Positions 1-10,338 of a DNA stretch of 64,000 nucleotides are shown piece after piece (the stretch's first letter is position 1; the number at the start of each line of letters is the position of its first letter). Origin of the DNA: Bacillus sp. FJAT-27225 (lineage in GTDB: Bacteria > Bacillota > Bacilli > Bacillales > Cytobacillaceae); NCBI RefSeq assembly GCF_001685025.1, contig NZ_MAYU01000024.1, positions 268,033 through 332,032 on the forward strand. Reading direction: 5' to 3'. The position numbers and the translations under genes were made by a program. The notes below the pieces were generated by a model, which ran no database searches, was not told where the DNA came from, and was given only the letters and a program-made list of their open reading frames with translations.

Positions 1-1
1 A

Positions 2-2203
<2,202 letters not shown>

Positions 2204-2220
2204 ACCAGCCAGGAGGGTGA

Positions 2221-2631
<411 letters not shown>

Positions 2632-2642
2632 AACTAATAATT

Positions 2643-2697
2643 AAAAAGCTGGTTGGGAGACTGTCACATGACATCTCCTCAACCAGCTTTTTTTGTT
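2643..2697 (+). terminator. Terminator of the atp operon
   Basis: AAAGCTGGTTGGGAG and CTCCTCAACCAGCTTT form a long inverted repeat followed by seven T residues and TTTTA. It lies 12 bp after the atpC stop codon and closes the ATP synthase operon. Confidence 0.93.
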
Positions 2698-2845
2698 TTA
2701 ATCCAAAACCTGAACATTGTATGAAAAATAGTCAATTTGGCACATTTTTACTAGAAGGGGTTTAGGACTGGTTGAATGCGGGGTAATCCATATACTGTAA
2801 TGAACGGTTAATTATGGGATTTTCATCAATCGATTTATCTACATA
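2698..2845 (+). other. Leader/promoter zone upstream of riboswitch 1
   Basis: This is AT-rich non-coding DNA between the atp terminator and the riboswitch. It must hold the promoter for the riboswitch transcript. TTGAAT near 2773 followed by TATACT-like bases near 2793 is one weak candidate, but the spacing is not good, so no promoter is called. Nothing coding is visible. Confidence 0.4.
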
Positions 2846-2956
2846 AAAACGATAAAGGCAAACCTTCCGAAAGGAGGGGACGCAAAGCCTAGGAGCCTGT
2901 AATCATTTTTTGATGATGGCCGTCCAGCTGCCAGAATATTTCTGGCAGCTTTTTTG
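2846..2956 (+). promoter_or_regulatory. Cyclic di-GMP-I (GEMM-I) riboswitch with terminator expression platform
   Basis: The hallmark conserved blocks of the c-di-GMP-I aptamer are present: GGCAAACC (2857-2864), a GAAA tetraloop on a short stem, GGGGACGCAAAGCC (2876-2889), and a second stem ending in GGCCGTCCAGCTGCC. The 3' strand of the aptamer (AGCTGCC) is shared with an 11-bp terminator stem, AGCTGCCAGAA (2926-2936) and TTCTGGCAGCT (2940-2950), followed by a T run. Ligand binding would therefore compete with termination, so bound c-di-GMP should allow read-through into the surface protein gene about 140 bp downstream. The aptamer family is known; the ON direction is inferred from the overlap. 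Confidence 0.92.
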
Positions 2957-3094
2957 CGTTTACTCGATATTTCGTATCGGGTAGGCTATCGGCTATTTCA
3001 TAAATAATTATATAAACGGGGTGATGCCTTTTTAGAGGACAAGCTGCTTTTATTCCTGTTGAGGTACGAAATATAGTGAAAGAGGGGATAGTTT

Positions 3095-5386
3095 TTGAAA
3101 AATAAAAAAATCGGACTACTGCTTATTGCACTGCTTATGTTCTTCAATCTTCTTCCGAACGGGGCTGTTTTTGCCAACAATAGCAATAACGGAGGAGTCG
3201 CCCAGCCCAAGGAAGGGTTTGAAATGTTCAAGGTAGATTCAGAGGCTTGGAAGGATGGAACCTATAAACATCAGGGAGGGACACTTGAGGTCAACCTTAA
3301 ATTTGAAAAGGCCGGCAATAAAAAGGAAGCAAAATCTGTATCCTGGACGTCGAATATTCCTGTCTATTTCGTAAATGTAAAGGGAGGAAGAGGTGGCGAT
3401 GAAACTCCTTATCCTGACGGAGCGCTATCTGGAAAAGGGTTAGCTGCACCAGATAACAAAGAAATCAGCCATATTGCTTTTTACTATAAAAAGAATGAAA
3501 CTCCTGGAGAAGGAAAGAAGTCACCGGGCCAAGAACAAAAACCGCCTAAACAAGGAGAAAGCCCACGAAATGGTGGGGAAAATCCGCCAGGTAAGGGAGA
3601 TGAAAATGGAAACAGCAAGACCAACAAGTTTAAAGTAAATCTTATTAATGGCTGTATGCCCCTATCAGACCATGTATTCTTTATTCTGAATGGTAGCTCC
3701 AAAATCATTCTTGATGATTATCGTATTACCCTAAAAGACGTTGAGACAAAGGATATTGACAAAATAGGCGTTGTTTTGCAAAGCGGAAAAGAGCTTCTTT
3801 TTGAAAGGGAAGAGGTTCTCGTCGAATCGCCTAAAAACGAAAACGGTACAGTTATCTTTAAAATTGAGTGTAAAGAAGACCCACCTCCAGGGGATGGCAA
3901 TAATAATCCACCAGGAGACACCACACCACCGGGAGATACCACACCGCCAGGAGACACCACACCACCAGGAGACACCACACCACCGGGAGACACTACACCA
4001 CCAGAAGATAACACACCTCCAGAAGACAATAACCCGCCAAGTGATAAGGAAAAGCCTATTAAATTTAAAGTAAACTATATCAAGGGCTGCATGCCTTTAG
4101 TAGACCATGCATTTTTCATCCTCACGAATGGAAAGAGGCTAGACCTTGAAAGGAACATCGTTGAATTCAAGGATGTGACCCTTGAGGATATTGACAAGGT
4201 AGGGGTCGTCCTTAAGGATGGAAAAGAACTTATTTTCAAAAAAGAGGAAGTATTAGTAGAGTCGCCTAAAAATGAGAACGGGACAATCGTCTTTAAGATT
4301 AAATGTAAATCAGAACAGCCTCCAGCTGAGAAACCTGGCATGAGTAAAATAAAACTCATTCTAAAGGATTGTCTTGGAACTGTTGAAAAGGCCTGGCTTG
4401 TATTAGGAGAAAACAGGGAAATAGAGTTTGATTCTCTAACTGGCAGCCTGAAGCTTGAAGATATTGGCCTCAAGGATATAAAGGGAGTAAAGGTGAAGAT
4501 TGGGGACGAGTTTAAATCATACTTAATTACTGGCCAGGATATTAAGGTTAAAGTGAAGGATAATGGCACGATTGTGATTACGATTGACTGTCCAAAACCA
4601 CCGCCTGAGGGAAAGCCTGAACCAACAAAGGTAAAGCTTGTCATTGAAGACTGTATCGGCCATGTGGAGAAGGCGTGGCTTGTACTCGGGGATGGCAGAG
4701 AGATTGAATACACCAATCTTCTCGATCTAGTCCTGCAGCTTGAAAATATAAAACTAGAAAATATTACAGGCGTAAAATTAAAAATTGGCGAAGAAACAAA
4801 AACGTATCTTCTCTCAGATATAAACGTCACTGAAGAAGTAAAGGAAAATGGCGAAATTGAAATAAAAATAAACTGTCCAAATGAGGAACCTCCAAAAGAA
4901 ACGCCTGTGGAATTGTCAGTGAAAGTCATTCTTGGAAACTGCCTCGGCATAATTGAAAAAGCAGTACTGCTTCTCAAGGATGGTTCAACAGTAAACTTTA
5001 CTGTTAACGGGGAGCAAGAAACCTTATCCCTTAATCTTAAAGATATAGATGTTCAGTCGGTAAAAGGATTGATTGTAACCATGGGCGGAAAAGACCATAC
5101 AATGCTTCTTTCCGATCTTGGCCAATCAGAACTGGTGATAGACGGGAATTCAATTACAATCAACATGGCATGTAAAGGGCCAGAAGACGGTACCGGCGTG
5201 ATTATAGATGAGCCAAAAGTGCCGGGAGGGCCCGTACCGCCGAGTGTTCCTGGCGGAATAGGGGGAGTCAGTGAGGAGCTTCCGCGTACCGGGGAGAATA
5301 GCCAGTTTGCATTCTATTTAGCTGGATTGCTTTTCTGTATTGCCGGAACGGGAATGCTAAGGGCGTTAAGAAGGAGGACTGCCTGA
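3095..5386 (+). CDS. LPXTG-anchored surface protein with five Cys-paired repeats
   Basis: This is a secreted, wall-anchored protein of 763 residues. It starts with TTG behind AGAGGGGA. A signal peptide (residues 1-28, ending AVFA) comes first, then a domain to about residue 135 containing SVSWTSNIPVYFVNVKGG. A Pro/Gly/Lys linker follows, then five repeats of about 75-85 residues. Repeats 1 and 2 begin with a GCMPL-type block; repeats 3-5 begin with DCLG, DCIG or NCLG. Each repeat has one Cys near its start and one near its end. A PPGDTT tract separates repeats 1 and 2. The C-terminus has LPRTGEN, a hydrophobic helix and RALRRR, a standard sortase signal. It lies behind a c-di-GMP riboswitch and ahead of a sortase gene. 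An adhesin or matrix role is inferred; the ligand is unknown. Confidence 0.88.
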   Translation: MKNKKIGLLLIALLMFFNLLPNGAVFANNSNNGGVAQPKEGFEMFKVDSEAWKDGTYKHQGGTLEVNLKFEKAGNKKEAKSVSWTSNIPVYFVNVKGGRGGDETPYPDGALSGKGLAAPDNKEISHIAFYYKKNETPGEGKKSPGQEQKPPKQGESPRNGGENPPGKGDENGNSKTNKFKVNLINGCMPLSDHVFFILNGSSKIILDDYRITLKDVETKDIDKIGVVLQSGKELLFEREEVLVESPKNENGTVIFKIECKEDPPPGDGNNNPPGDTTPPGDTTPPGDTTPPGDTTPPGDTTPPEDNTPPEDNNPPSDKEKPIKFKVNYIKGCMPLVDHAFFILTNGKRLDLERNIVEFKDVTLEDIDKVGVVLKDGKELIFKKEEVLVESPKNENGTIVFKIKCKSEQPPAEKPGMSKIKLILKDCLGTVEKAWLVLGENREIEFDSLTGSLKLEDIGLKDIKGVKVKIGDEFKSYLITGQDIKVKVKDNGTIVITIDCPKPPPEGKPEPTKVKLVIEDCIGHVEKAWLVLGDGREIEYTNLLDLVLQLENIKLENITGVKLKIGEETKTYLLSDINVTEEVKENGEIEIKINCPNEEPPKETPVELSVKVILGNCLGIIEKAVLLLKDGSTVNFTVNGEQETLSLNLKDIDVQSVKGLIVTMGGKDHTMLLSDLGQSELVIDGNSITINMACKGPEDGTGVIIDEPKVPGGPVPPSVPGGIGGVSEELPRTGENSQFAFYLAGLLFCIAGTGMLRALRRRTA
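3907..4035 (+). repeat. 18-bp in-frame tandem repeat coding PPGDTT
   Basis: Units of the form CCACCAGGAGACACCACA are repeated five to six times with A/G and T/C third-position changes, then decay into PPEDN units. They encode a proline-rich stalk between the first two Cys-paired repeats of the surface protein. Such tracts vary in copy number between strains in other wall-anchored proteins. Confidence 0.9.
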
Positions 5387-5395
5387 AGAAATGAG

Positions 5396-5432
5396 GGAGA
5401 GGGAGACTAAGTTCTCCCTCTGTTTTTTAGCT
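5396..5432 (+). terminator. Terminator between surface protein and sortase genes
   Basis: AGAGGGAGA and TCTCCCTCT form a stem around CTAAGT, followed by GTTTTTT. It lies just after the surface protein stop. Partial read-through or a separate promoter would then set the lower sortase level. Confidence 0.85.
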
Positions 5433-5481
5433 GATATTTAATAGTTAAAGAAGTTCGAGACTGGAACAAAGGGTGATGAAA

Positions 5482-6177
5482 ATGAGAAGGATTACAGCCG
5501 TATTATTGATTTTAATCGGGCTGGTGCTAATCGCTTACCCCTCCGGCAAAAACCTTTACAGTGATTACATGCAGAAAAAAATAATTCGGGAATGGGAAGC
5601 CAGTGGAGAAGAGTTTTTGGAAATTGACAATCGTGCTAGAAACAGCCTCAGCCAGCTAACGGAAATATTCGAAGGGTCCCTTGATGCAGCTCCGATTGAG
5701 GCAGCGGGTTCAGCAGCAAAGCAAACCACTGGGGCCAAGAAAAAGAAACACGCTAACAAAGACAAAGAACCTAAAGAAAAATCTCATGTTCTTGGAGTGA
5801 TAGAAATTAAGAAGATAGGAGTACAGCTTCCGCTACTGGAGGGAGCGACCACGGAGAATATGAAATATGGAGCGGGGCATCTGACAGGCACTGCCTATCC
5901 GGGGGAAGCCGGGAATGCCGCCATTGCCGCGCATAGAAGCAGGTCGTTTGGGAGGATGTTTAACAGGCTTGGAGAACTCGAGTCAGGGGATAGTATCGTT
6001 ATTAAAAACAAACAACAAACTTATAAATACAAGGTCTTTAAAATTTCCATTGTTACTCCGGTTGATACATCGGTTTTAAGGGGAAATGGAGATGATAGAA
6101 TGTTGACCCTGATCACCTGTGATCCAGTCGATACTGCAACACACCGATTAATCATCCATGCCAAGCTGGTTCCCTAA
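5482..6177 (+). CDS. Class D-like sortase
   Basis: This is a membrane-bound transpeptidase that would cleave LPXTG-type signals and join the protein to peptidoglycan. An N-terminal membrane helix (about residues 2-22) is followed by a charged and Lys-rich linker and the sortase barrel from about residue 100. The catalytic His is in AAHRSRSFG, the catalytic Cys in TLITCDP, and the Arg in THRLIIHA. The arrangement and size (231 residues) fit class D/YhcS-like enzymes. The ATG at 5482 is preferred because GGGTGAT sits 4 bases before it; ATG 5476 and GTG 5473 are also in frame. It follows its likely substrate, which carries LPRTG, and both lie downstream of a c-di-GMP riboswitch. Confidence 0.9.
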   Translation: MRRITAVLLILIGLVLIAYPSGKNLYSDYMQKKIIREWEASGEEFLEIDNRARNSLSQLTEIFEGSLDAAPIEAAGSAAKQTTGAKKKKHANKDKEPKEKSHVLGVIEIKKIGVQLPLLEGATTENMKYGAGHLTGTAYPGEAGNAAIAAHRSRSFGRMFNRLGELESGDSIVIKNKQQTYKYKVFKISIVTPVDTSVLRGNGDDRMLTLITCDPVDTATHRLIIHAKLVP

Positions 6178-6279
6178 ACTGACAAGGTCTTTACGTTGGG
6201 AAATTACTCCAAAAGGTTGTAGAACTTTAGCTTGCCAGCAACTATACTTTTAGATGAAGAGAAAATAAACTGACTCTTA

Positions 6280-6374
6280 TCCGAAATGGCAAACCTGTTG
6301 AAAGGCAGGGACGCAAAGCCAAAGGGCCTCCCCCAAAAAAATTTTGGACAGGCAGCCTGGTTACCGAAAGGGAG
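6280..6374 (+). promoter_or_regulatory. Second cyclic di-GMP-I riboswitch, no intact target gene
   Basis: A second GEMM-I aptamer is clear: GGCAAACC (6288-6295), a GAAA loop, GGGACGCAAAGCC (6308-6320), a P3 stem with GGGCCT, and the closing GGTTACCGA block near 6360. GGGAG followed by TTTTTTTGCG (6370-6382) gives a terminator-like 3' end, pairing possibly with CTCCC at 6329-6333. The first open gene downstream is nuoA, about 670 bp away and with its own promoter. The riboswitch therefore appears orphaned, or it regulates a degraded gene or a short RNA. Confidence 0.88.
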
Positions 6375-6382
6375 TTTTTTTG

Positions 6383-6961
6383 CGCAAATTTTTAGTATTC
6401 TGCTAGTTTTTCTGATATTTCCGCCAATTGAACCAGTTGTTGTGAATGCCTAAATGGTACTTGTCCAAACTCCGCCCATTGCCACATACATACAGATTCC
6501 CTCCCCAAAGGAAGTATATCGGCCGGAAGCAAAGCACATCGGGTAAAAAAGTAAAAGTAGGCATTTCATAGAGTGGCAGAACGTACTATTACAAATCTTC
6601 CAGCCAATGGCTCATTAACCCAACAAAATGAATAGTAGCAAGCCGCCTCCAGGCCTATATCTAAACAGTCAGGTGGTTTTTGATTGTGTATATAATCAAG
6701 GCGATTTATATGGTCTAAATATCTCAATCAGAGCATGCACTCGGGTGAAATAGGATTTTGAAACCCATTGGACTGGCCGGCAGGTTTTAAGAAGGCAATT
6801 ACTTTGGGAAACTGTCCTTTACATGGATGAAAAAGGCCTGTACTGAATACATATAGTAAGGAATTACGGTAAGGATGCTTCATAAAGGACGGTGACAATT
6901 TAGAATATTTTGTCGATAAAAATGAGAAACAAACTCACTCTTCTTTTTATATCAGGGTTTA
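6383..6961. other. Gap between riboswitch 2 and the nuo promoter
   Basis: About 580 bp without an intact gene. Apart from the possible remnant at 6628-6885 I see no hairpins, repeats or strong open frames. The base composition resembles the surroundings. Confidence 0.5.
6628..6885 (+). pseudogene. Possible decayed coding remnant behind riboswitch 2
   Basis: One frame from ATG 6628 reads through 86 codons with only two in-frame stops before the end. It encodes segments such as PPPGLYLNSQVVFDCVYNQG and WTGRQVLRRQLLWETVLYMD that look protein-like. No ribosome binding site of good quality precedes it and no family is recognised. The position, directly after an otherwise targetless c-di-GMP riboswitch, makes a lost surface or wall gene plausible. 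The signal is weak and chance cannot be excluded. Confidence 0.25.
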
Positions 6962-6990
6962 TCGACACACAAATCCAACAATGCTATAAT
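6962..6990 (+). promoter_or_regulatory. Probable sigma-A promoter of the nuo operon
   Basis: TCGACA (6962-6967) and a perfect TATAAT (6985-6990) are separated by 17 bp. The -35 box differs from TTGACA by one base. It lies about 58 bp before the nuoA start and is the best promoter-like sequence in the upstream gap. Confidence 0.75.
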
Positions 6991-7048
6991 TGTATTCGGT
7001 TACATGTTTAACAAGTGTGAAAATTCTACAACATTGGAGGGGATGGGC

Positions 7049-7423
7049 ATGGATTTGCTGAATGTATATCAGAATAATTATCTGATAGTTTTTGTGTTTC
7101 TGTGTCTCGGGATTTTGCTGCCGATTGTGGCACTGTTTTTAGGAAAGCTTCTGCGTCCACATAAACCAAGTGATGCGAAGTATACCACTTATGAAAGCGG
7201 GATTGAACCGTTTCACGATTCACGAGTGCAATTCAATGTCCGGTATTATATTTTTGCCCTAATGTTCGTTATTTTTGATGTGGAAACAGTGTTTTTGTAT
7301 CCATGGGCAGTAGCCTATGATAAGCTCGGGATTTTTGCATTGATCGAAATGCTGATTTTCGCATTGATGCTTGTGCTCGGGCTTGTTTATGCTTGGAAAA
7401 AGAAGGTGTTGAAATGGAACTAA
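7049..7423 (+). CDS. nuoA: Complex I subunit A (NuoA)
   Basis: This is a small membrane subunit of the proton-pumping quinone oxidoreductase, 124 residues with three membrane helices. The conserved loop [10 protein letters not shown] and the motif [15 protein letters not shown] are both present; the Glu/Asp residues of this loop lie close to the quinone-site tunnel. I choose ATG 7049 because GGAGGGG ends 6 bases before it; two further in-frame ATGs upstream (7004 and 7043) fit the ribosome binding site less well. It is the first gene of the nuo operon and overlaps nuoB by 10 bases. Confidence 0.95.
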   Translation: MDLLNVYQNNYLIVFVFLCLGILLPIVALFLGKLLRPHKPSDAKYTTYESGIEPFHDSRVQFNVRYYIFALMFVIFDVETVFLYPWAVAYDKLGIFALIEMLIFALMLVLGLVYAWKKKVLKWN

Positions 7424-7926
7424 AATTGGACAACATATCTCCTCATGAAATGGAAGAAATGAAGCGGAATGTCTTTTTGACTACCCTTGAACAGGTAAAA
7501 GCCTGGGCAAGAAGCAATTCCCTCTATCCAATGACTTTTGGGCTCGCTTGCTGCGCAATTGAAATGATGGGGGTCGGAGCAGCCAATTATGACCTTGACC
7601 GTTTTGGATCCTTCTTTAGAAATTCTCCCCGGCAATCTGATGTCATGATTGTTTCCGGGACGGTCACGAAAAAAATGGCACCGATTGTCCGGCGCCTTTA
7701 TGACCAAATGCCGGAACCAAAATGGGTAATCGCTATGGGTTCCTGTGCAACTGCCGGAGGTCCATATATCCATTCCTATTCAGTTGTAAAAGGCGTGGAT
7801 CAAATTATTCCGGTCGATGTATATATTCCCGGCTGCCCGCCAAATCCGGCAGCCCTGATCTATGGTATCAATAAACTTAAAGAAAAGATTCGGTACGAGG
7901 CGAAGACGGGGAAGAAGGTGATCTAA
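7414..7926 (+). CDS. nuoB: Complex I subunit B (NuoB), iron-sulfur cluster N2 subunit
   Basis: NuoB (170 residues) holds the terminal 4Fe-4S cluster N2 that passes electrons to quinone. The four ligand cysteines are visible: the tandem pair in [10 protein letters not shown], one in GSCATAGG and one in PGCPPNP. The ATG at 7414 lies inside the end of nuoA, which suggests translational coupling; an in-frame ATG at 7393 would add seven residues but lacks a better ribosome site. The length is normal for the family. Confidence 0.96.
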   Translation: MELKLDNISPHEMEEMKRNVFLTTLEQVKAWARSNSLYPMTFGLACCAIEMMGVGAANYDLDRFGSFFRNSPRQSDVMIVSGTVTKKMAPIVRRLYDQMPEPKWVIAMGSCATAGGPYIHSYSVVKGVDQIIPVDVYIPGCPPNPAALIYGINKLKEKIRYEAKTGKKVI

Positions 7927-7929
7927 CCG

Positions 7930-9234
7930 ATGAGCGGGGAGAAAGATCTTGAGCAACTAAAAAAGGAAGCAGTAGAGAAAGCAAAGGCAGCCGCGGCCGC
8001 AAAACGTGCGGCGAAAGCAGCACAGGAAGCGTCCAAGGCCAATGAGCCTGTACATAACGTTCCGCAGGCTGAACCTGAAAAACCTGTACAACAATCTGCA
8101 GATAATGAGGAACTAGCCCAAAAGAAAGCAGCAGCGGCAGCGAAAGCAAAGGCAGCTGCACTCGCGAAGCAGAGGCGTGAATCCGGGACAGGGGAAATGA
8201 GCCAGGAAAAGGCCCAGCCAGCGGAAACACCTCAACAATTAATTGAGGATGAAGATTTAGCGAAGAAAAAGGCGGCAGCCGCTGCGAAGGCGAAGGCAGC
8301 TGCACTAGCGAAACAACGGCGTGAAGCTGGAAACGCCGAACAGCCTCAAAACTCCCAGCCGGTAGAAGGAACTGTACCTGAAACTGGTGACGATTCCGAT
8401 TTAGCAAAGAAAAAGGCAGCTGCGGCTGCGAAGGCAAAAGCAGCAGCTGCAGCAAAGGCAAAGGCGGCAGCACTCGCAAAACAGTCAGGCGAAGCAGGTG
8501 CTGAGGCAGCGGGCGATGATGAAAAAGCAAAAGCAATCGCTGCGGCGAAGGCAAAAGCGGCAGCTGCAGCAAAGGCAAAGGCAGCCGCACTCGCAAAACA
8601 GTCGGGCGAAGCAGGTGCTGAGGCAGCCGGCGATGACGAAAAAGCAAAAGCCATCGCTGCCGCGAAGGCGAAAGCTGCAGCAGCTGCAAAGGCACGTGCT
8701 GCAGCATCAGCAAAAGGCGGCGCTGAGAAGGAAGAAACAGCACCGGCAGCTCCTTCTCCTAACCAAGTTTATCTTAATAAGTATGTAAAAGTGATTGAAG
8801 AGCATCTTGGCAAGGATGTTTTGGAAGATTCCTATATTAATAAACTTTCAAAGGATGTCCCTACACTTGTAGCCAAGAAGGAAACCTACTACAAGGTCGC
8901 CCAGTTCCTTAAATTCAATGAACAGCTCAGCTTTGACTATCTATCGGAGCTGCACGGGTCGGACTTTGAGACACATATGGAATTGTATGTTCACTTGTAC
9001 TCATACAAAAATCGCCAATCTGTGGCTTTGAAAGTGAAAGTTGATCGTGACGAGCCAACAATCGAATCCCTCCATCCGTTATGGGCAGGTGCAAACTGGC
9101 CTGAATGTGAAGCCTATGATTTGCTGGGGATTACATTTACAGGACATCCGAATTTGCATAGGATCCTCCTGGGAGAAGATTGGGTAGGCCATCCACTAAG
9201 AAAAGACTACGAGCAGTACGACGTGGAGGTGTAA
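7930..9234 (+). CDS. nuoC: Complex I subunit C (NuoC) with long Ala/Lys-rich repeat extension
   Basis: The last 160 residues or so (from NQVYLNKYVKVIEEHLG) are a normal NuoC/30-kDa subunit, including ESLHPLWAGANWPECEAYD and the C-terminal HPLRKDY motif. In front lies an unusual region of about 275 residues made of blocks like KAKAAAAAKAKAAALAKQ separated by acidic or Gly-rich spacers; a 39-residue block is repeated twice almost exactly. The extension is predicted to be helical and strongly positive, reminiscent of histone-like or TolA-type Lys/Ala helices. NuoC is usually 150-220 residues, so 434 is long. The function of the extension is unknown. It starts 3 bp after nuoB. Confidence 0.93.
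   Translation: MSGEKDLEQLKKEAVEKAKAAAAAKRAAKAAQEASKANEPVHNVPQAEPEKPVQQSADNEELAQKKAAAAAKAKAAALAKQRRESGTGEMSQEKAQPAETPQQLIEDEDLAKKKAAAAAKAKAAALAKQRREAGNAEQPQNSQPVEGTVPETGDDSDLAKKKAAAAAKAKAAAAAKAKAAALAKQSGEAGAEAAGDDEKAKAIAAAKAKAAAAAKAKAAALAKQSGEAGAEAAGDDEKAKAIAAAKAKAAAAAKARAAASAKGGAEKEETAPAAPSPNQVYLNKYVKVIEEHLGKDVLEDSYINKLSKDVPTLVAKKETYYKVAQFLKFNEQLSFDYLSELHGSDFETHMELYVHLYSYKNRQSVALKVKVDRDEPTIESLHPLWAGANWPECEAYDLLGITFTGHPNLHRILLGEDWVGHPLRKDYEQYDVEV
8101..8730 (+). repeat. Lys/Ala codon repeats in nuoC
   Basis: Degenerate GCA-AAG-GCA-type repeats encode alternating Ala and Lys. The largest unit, about 117 bp and covering GDDEKAKAIAAAKAKAA and its neighbours, occurs twice in tandem near 8470-8700. 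Copy number change by slippage or recombination is likely between strains. Confidence 0.88.
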
Positions 9235-9237
9235 CCT

Positions 9238-10338
9238 GTGATACGAACTGAAGAAATGCTGCTGAATGTAGGGCCTCAGCACCCAAGTACCCACGGAGTG
9301 TTCCGGCTTGTCGTCAAAATTGATGGAGAAATCATTACGGATGCACAGCCGGTGATTGGATATTTGCACCGCGGAACTGAAAAGATTGCTGAAAATCTTC
9401 AATATACACAAATCATTCCATATACAGACCGGATGGATTACATTTCATCAATGACAAATAATTATGTAATCTGCCATGCAGTTGAAACGATGATGAATAT
9501 CCAGGTACCGGAAAGGGCGGAATACCTTAGAGTCATTGCAATGGAATTGAATAGGGTTGCTAGCCATCTTGTCTGGTGGGGAACATATCTGCTTGACTTG
9601 GGTGCAACTAGCCCATTCATTTATGCTTTCAGAGAACGTGAAATGATTATCAATATGCTCAATGAGCTTTCCGGCGGCCGTTTGACCTTCAACTATATGC
9701 GTGTTGGAGGCGTAAAATGGGATGCGCCTGAAGGCTGGATTGATAAAGTAAAAGAATTTATCCCATACATGAGGGAACAGCTTAAAGGCTATCATCAGCT
9801 TGTAACTGGCAATGAAATCTTTAGGAATAGGGTAAAGGGCGTGGGCCGCTATTCAAAGGAAACGGCAATCCAATATTCATTGACCGGCCCGAATCTAAGG
9901 TGTACAGGTGTCAAATATGATTTACGCAAGGATGAACCTTACTCGATTTATGACCGGTTTAATTTTGACGTGATTACCGAGGAGGGCGGCGATGCCTGGG
10001 CCCGTTACCATGTCCGCACCCGTGAAATCGAGGAATCTTTGAAAATACTTGAACAGGCGTGCGAGCAATTCCCGGAGGAAGGGGAAATCCTCGCCAAGGT
10101 ACCGAAGATTATCAAGGCTCCAAAAGGTGAAGCATATGTCAGAATTGAATCACCGCGCGGGGAAATCGGCTGCTATATTGCAAGTGATGGAAAAAAAGAG
10201 CCATATCGCCTTAAATTCAGAAGACCTTCCTTCTATAACCTGCAAATCCTGCCGAAGCTGCTGGTCGGTGAAAATATGGCGAATATGATTGCGATTCTGG
10301 GGGCTATTGATATTGTCCTCGGGGAGGTGGATGGGTAA
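9238..10338 (+). CDS. nuoD: Complex I subunit D (NuoD), 49-kDa homologue
   Basis: NuoD (366 residues) together with NuoB forms the quinone reduction site. The N-terminal quinone-site loop HPSTHGVFRL is intact, as are GYLHRGTEKIAE and the C-terminal region IAILGAIDIVLGEVD. It starts with GTG, three bases after nuoC and behind GGAGGTG, and overlaps nuoH by one base (TAATG). In 11-subunit complexes it docks the electron-input partner through NuoC/NuoI. Confidence 0.97.
   Translation: MIRTEEMLLNVGPQHPSTHGVFRLVVKIDGEIITDAQPVIGYLHRGTEKIAENLQYTQIIPYTDRMDYISSMTNNYVICHAVETMMNIQVPERAEYLRVIAMELNRVASHLVWWGTYLLDLGATSPFIYAFREREMIINMLNELSGGRLTFNYMRVGGVKWDAPEGWIDKVKEFIPYMREQLKGYHQLVTGNEIFRNRVKGVGRYSKETAIQYSLTGPNLRCTGVKYDLRKDEPYSIYDRFNFDVITEEGGDAWARYHVRTREIEESLKILEQACEQFPEEGEILAKVPKIIKAPKGEAYVRIESPRGEIGCYIASDGKKEPYRLKFRRPSFYNLQILPKLLVGENMANMIAILGAIDIVLGEVDG

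Noticed and set aside
4075..4977. 300-codon minus-strand frame opposite the surface protein repeats
   Set aside because: It is the mirror of a low-complexity coding repeat; the plus-strand gene has signal peptide, sortase signal and ribosome site.
6962..7048. Control of nuo by the upstream c-di-GMP riboswitch
   Set aside because: A good promoter lies between the switch and nuoA, and the switch ends in its own terminator-like stretch over 600 bp away; kept only as an open alternative.
7877..8743. 288-codon minus-strand frame opposite nuoC
   Set aside because: Produced by the Ala/Lys codon repeat; Leu/Pro/Arg-only product without known motifs.
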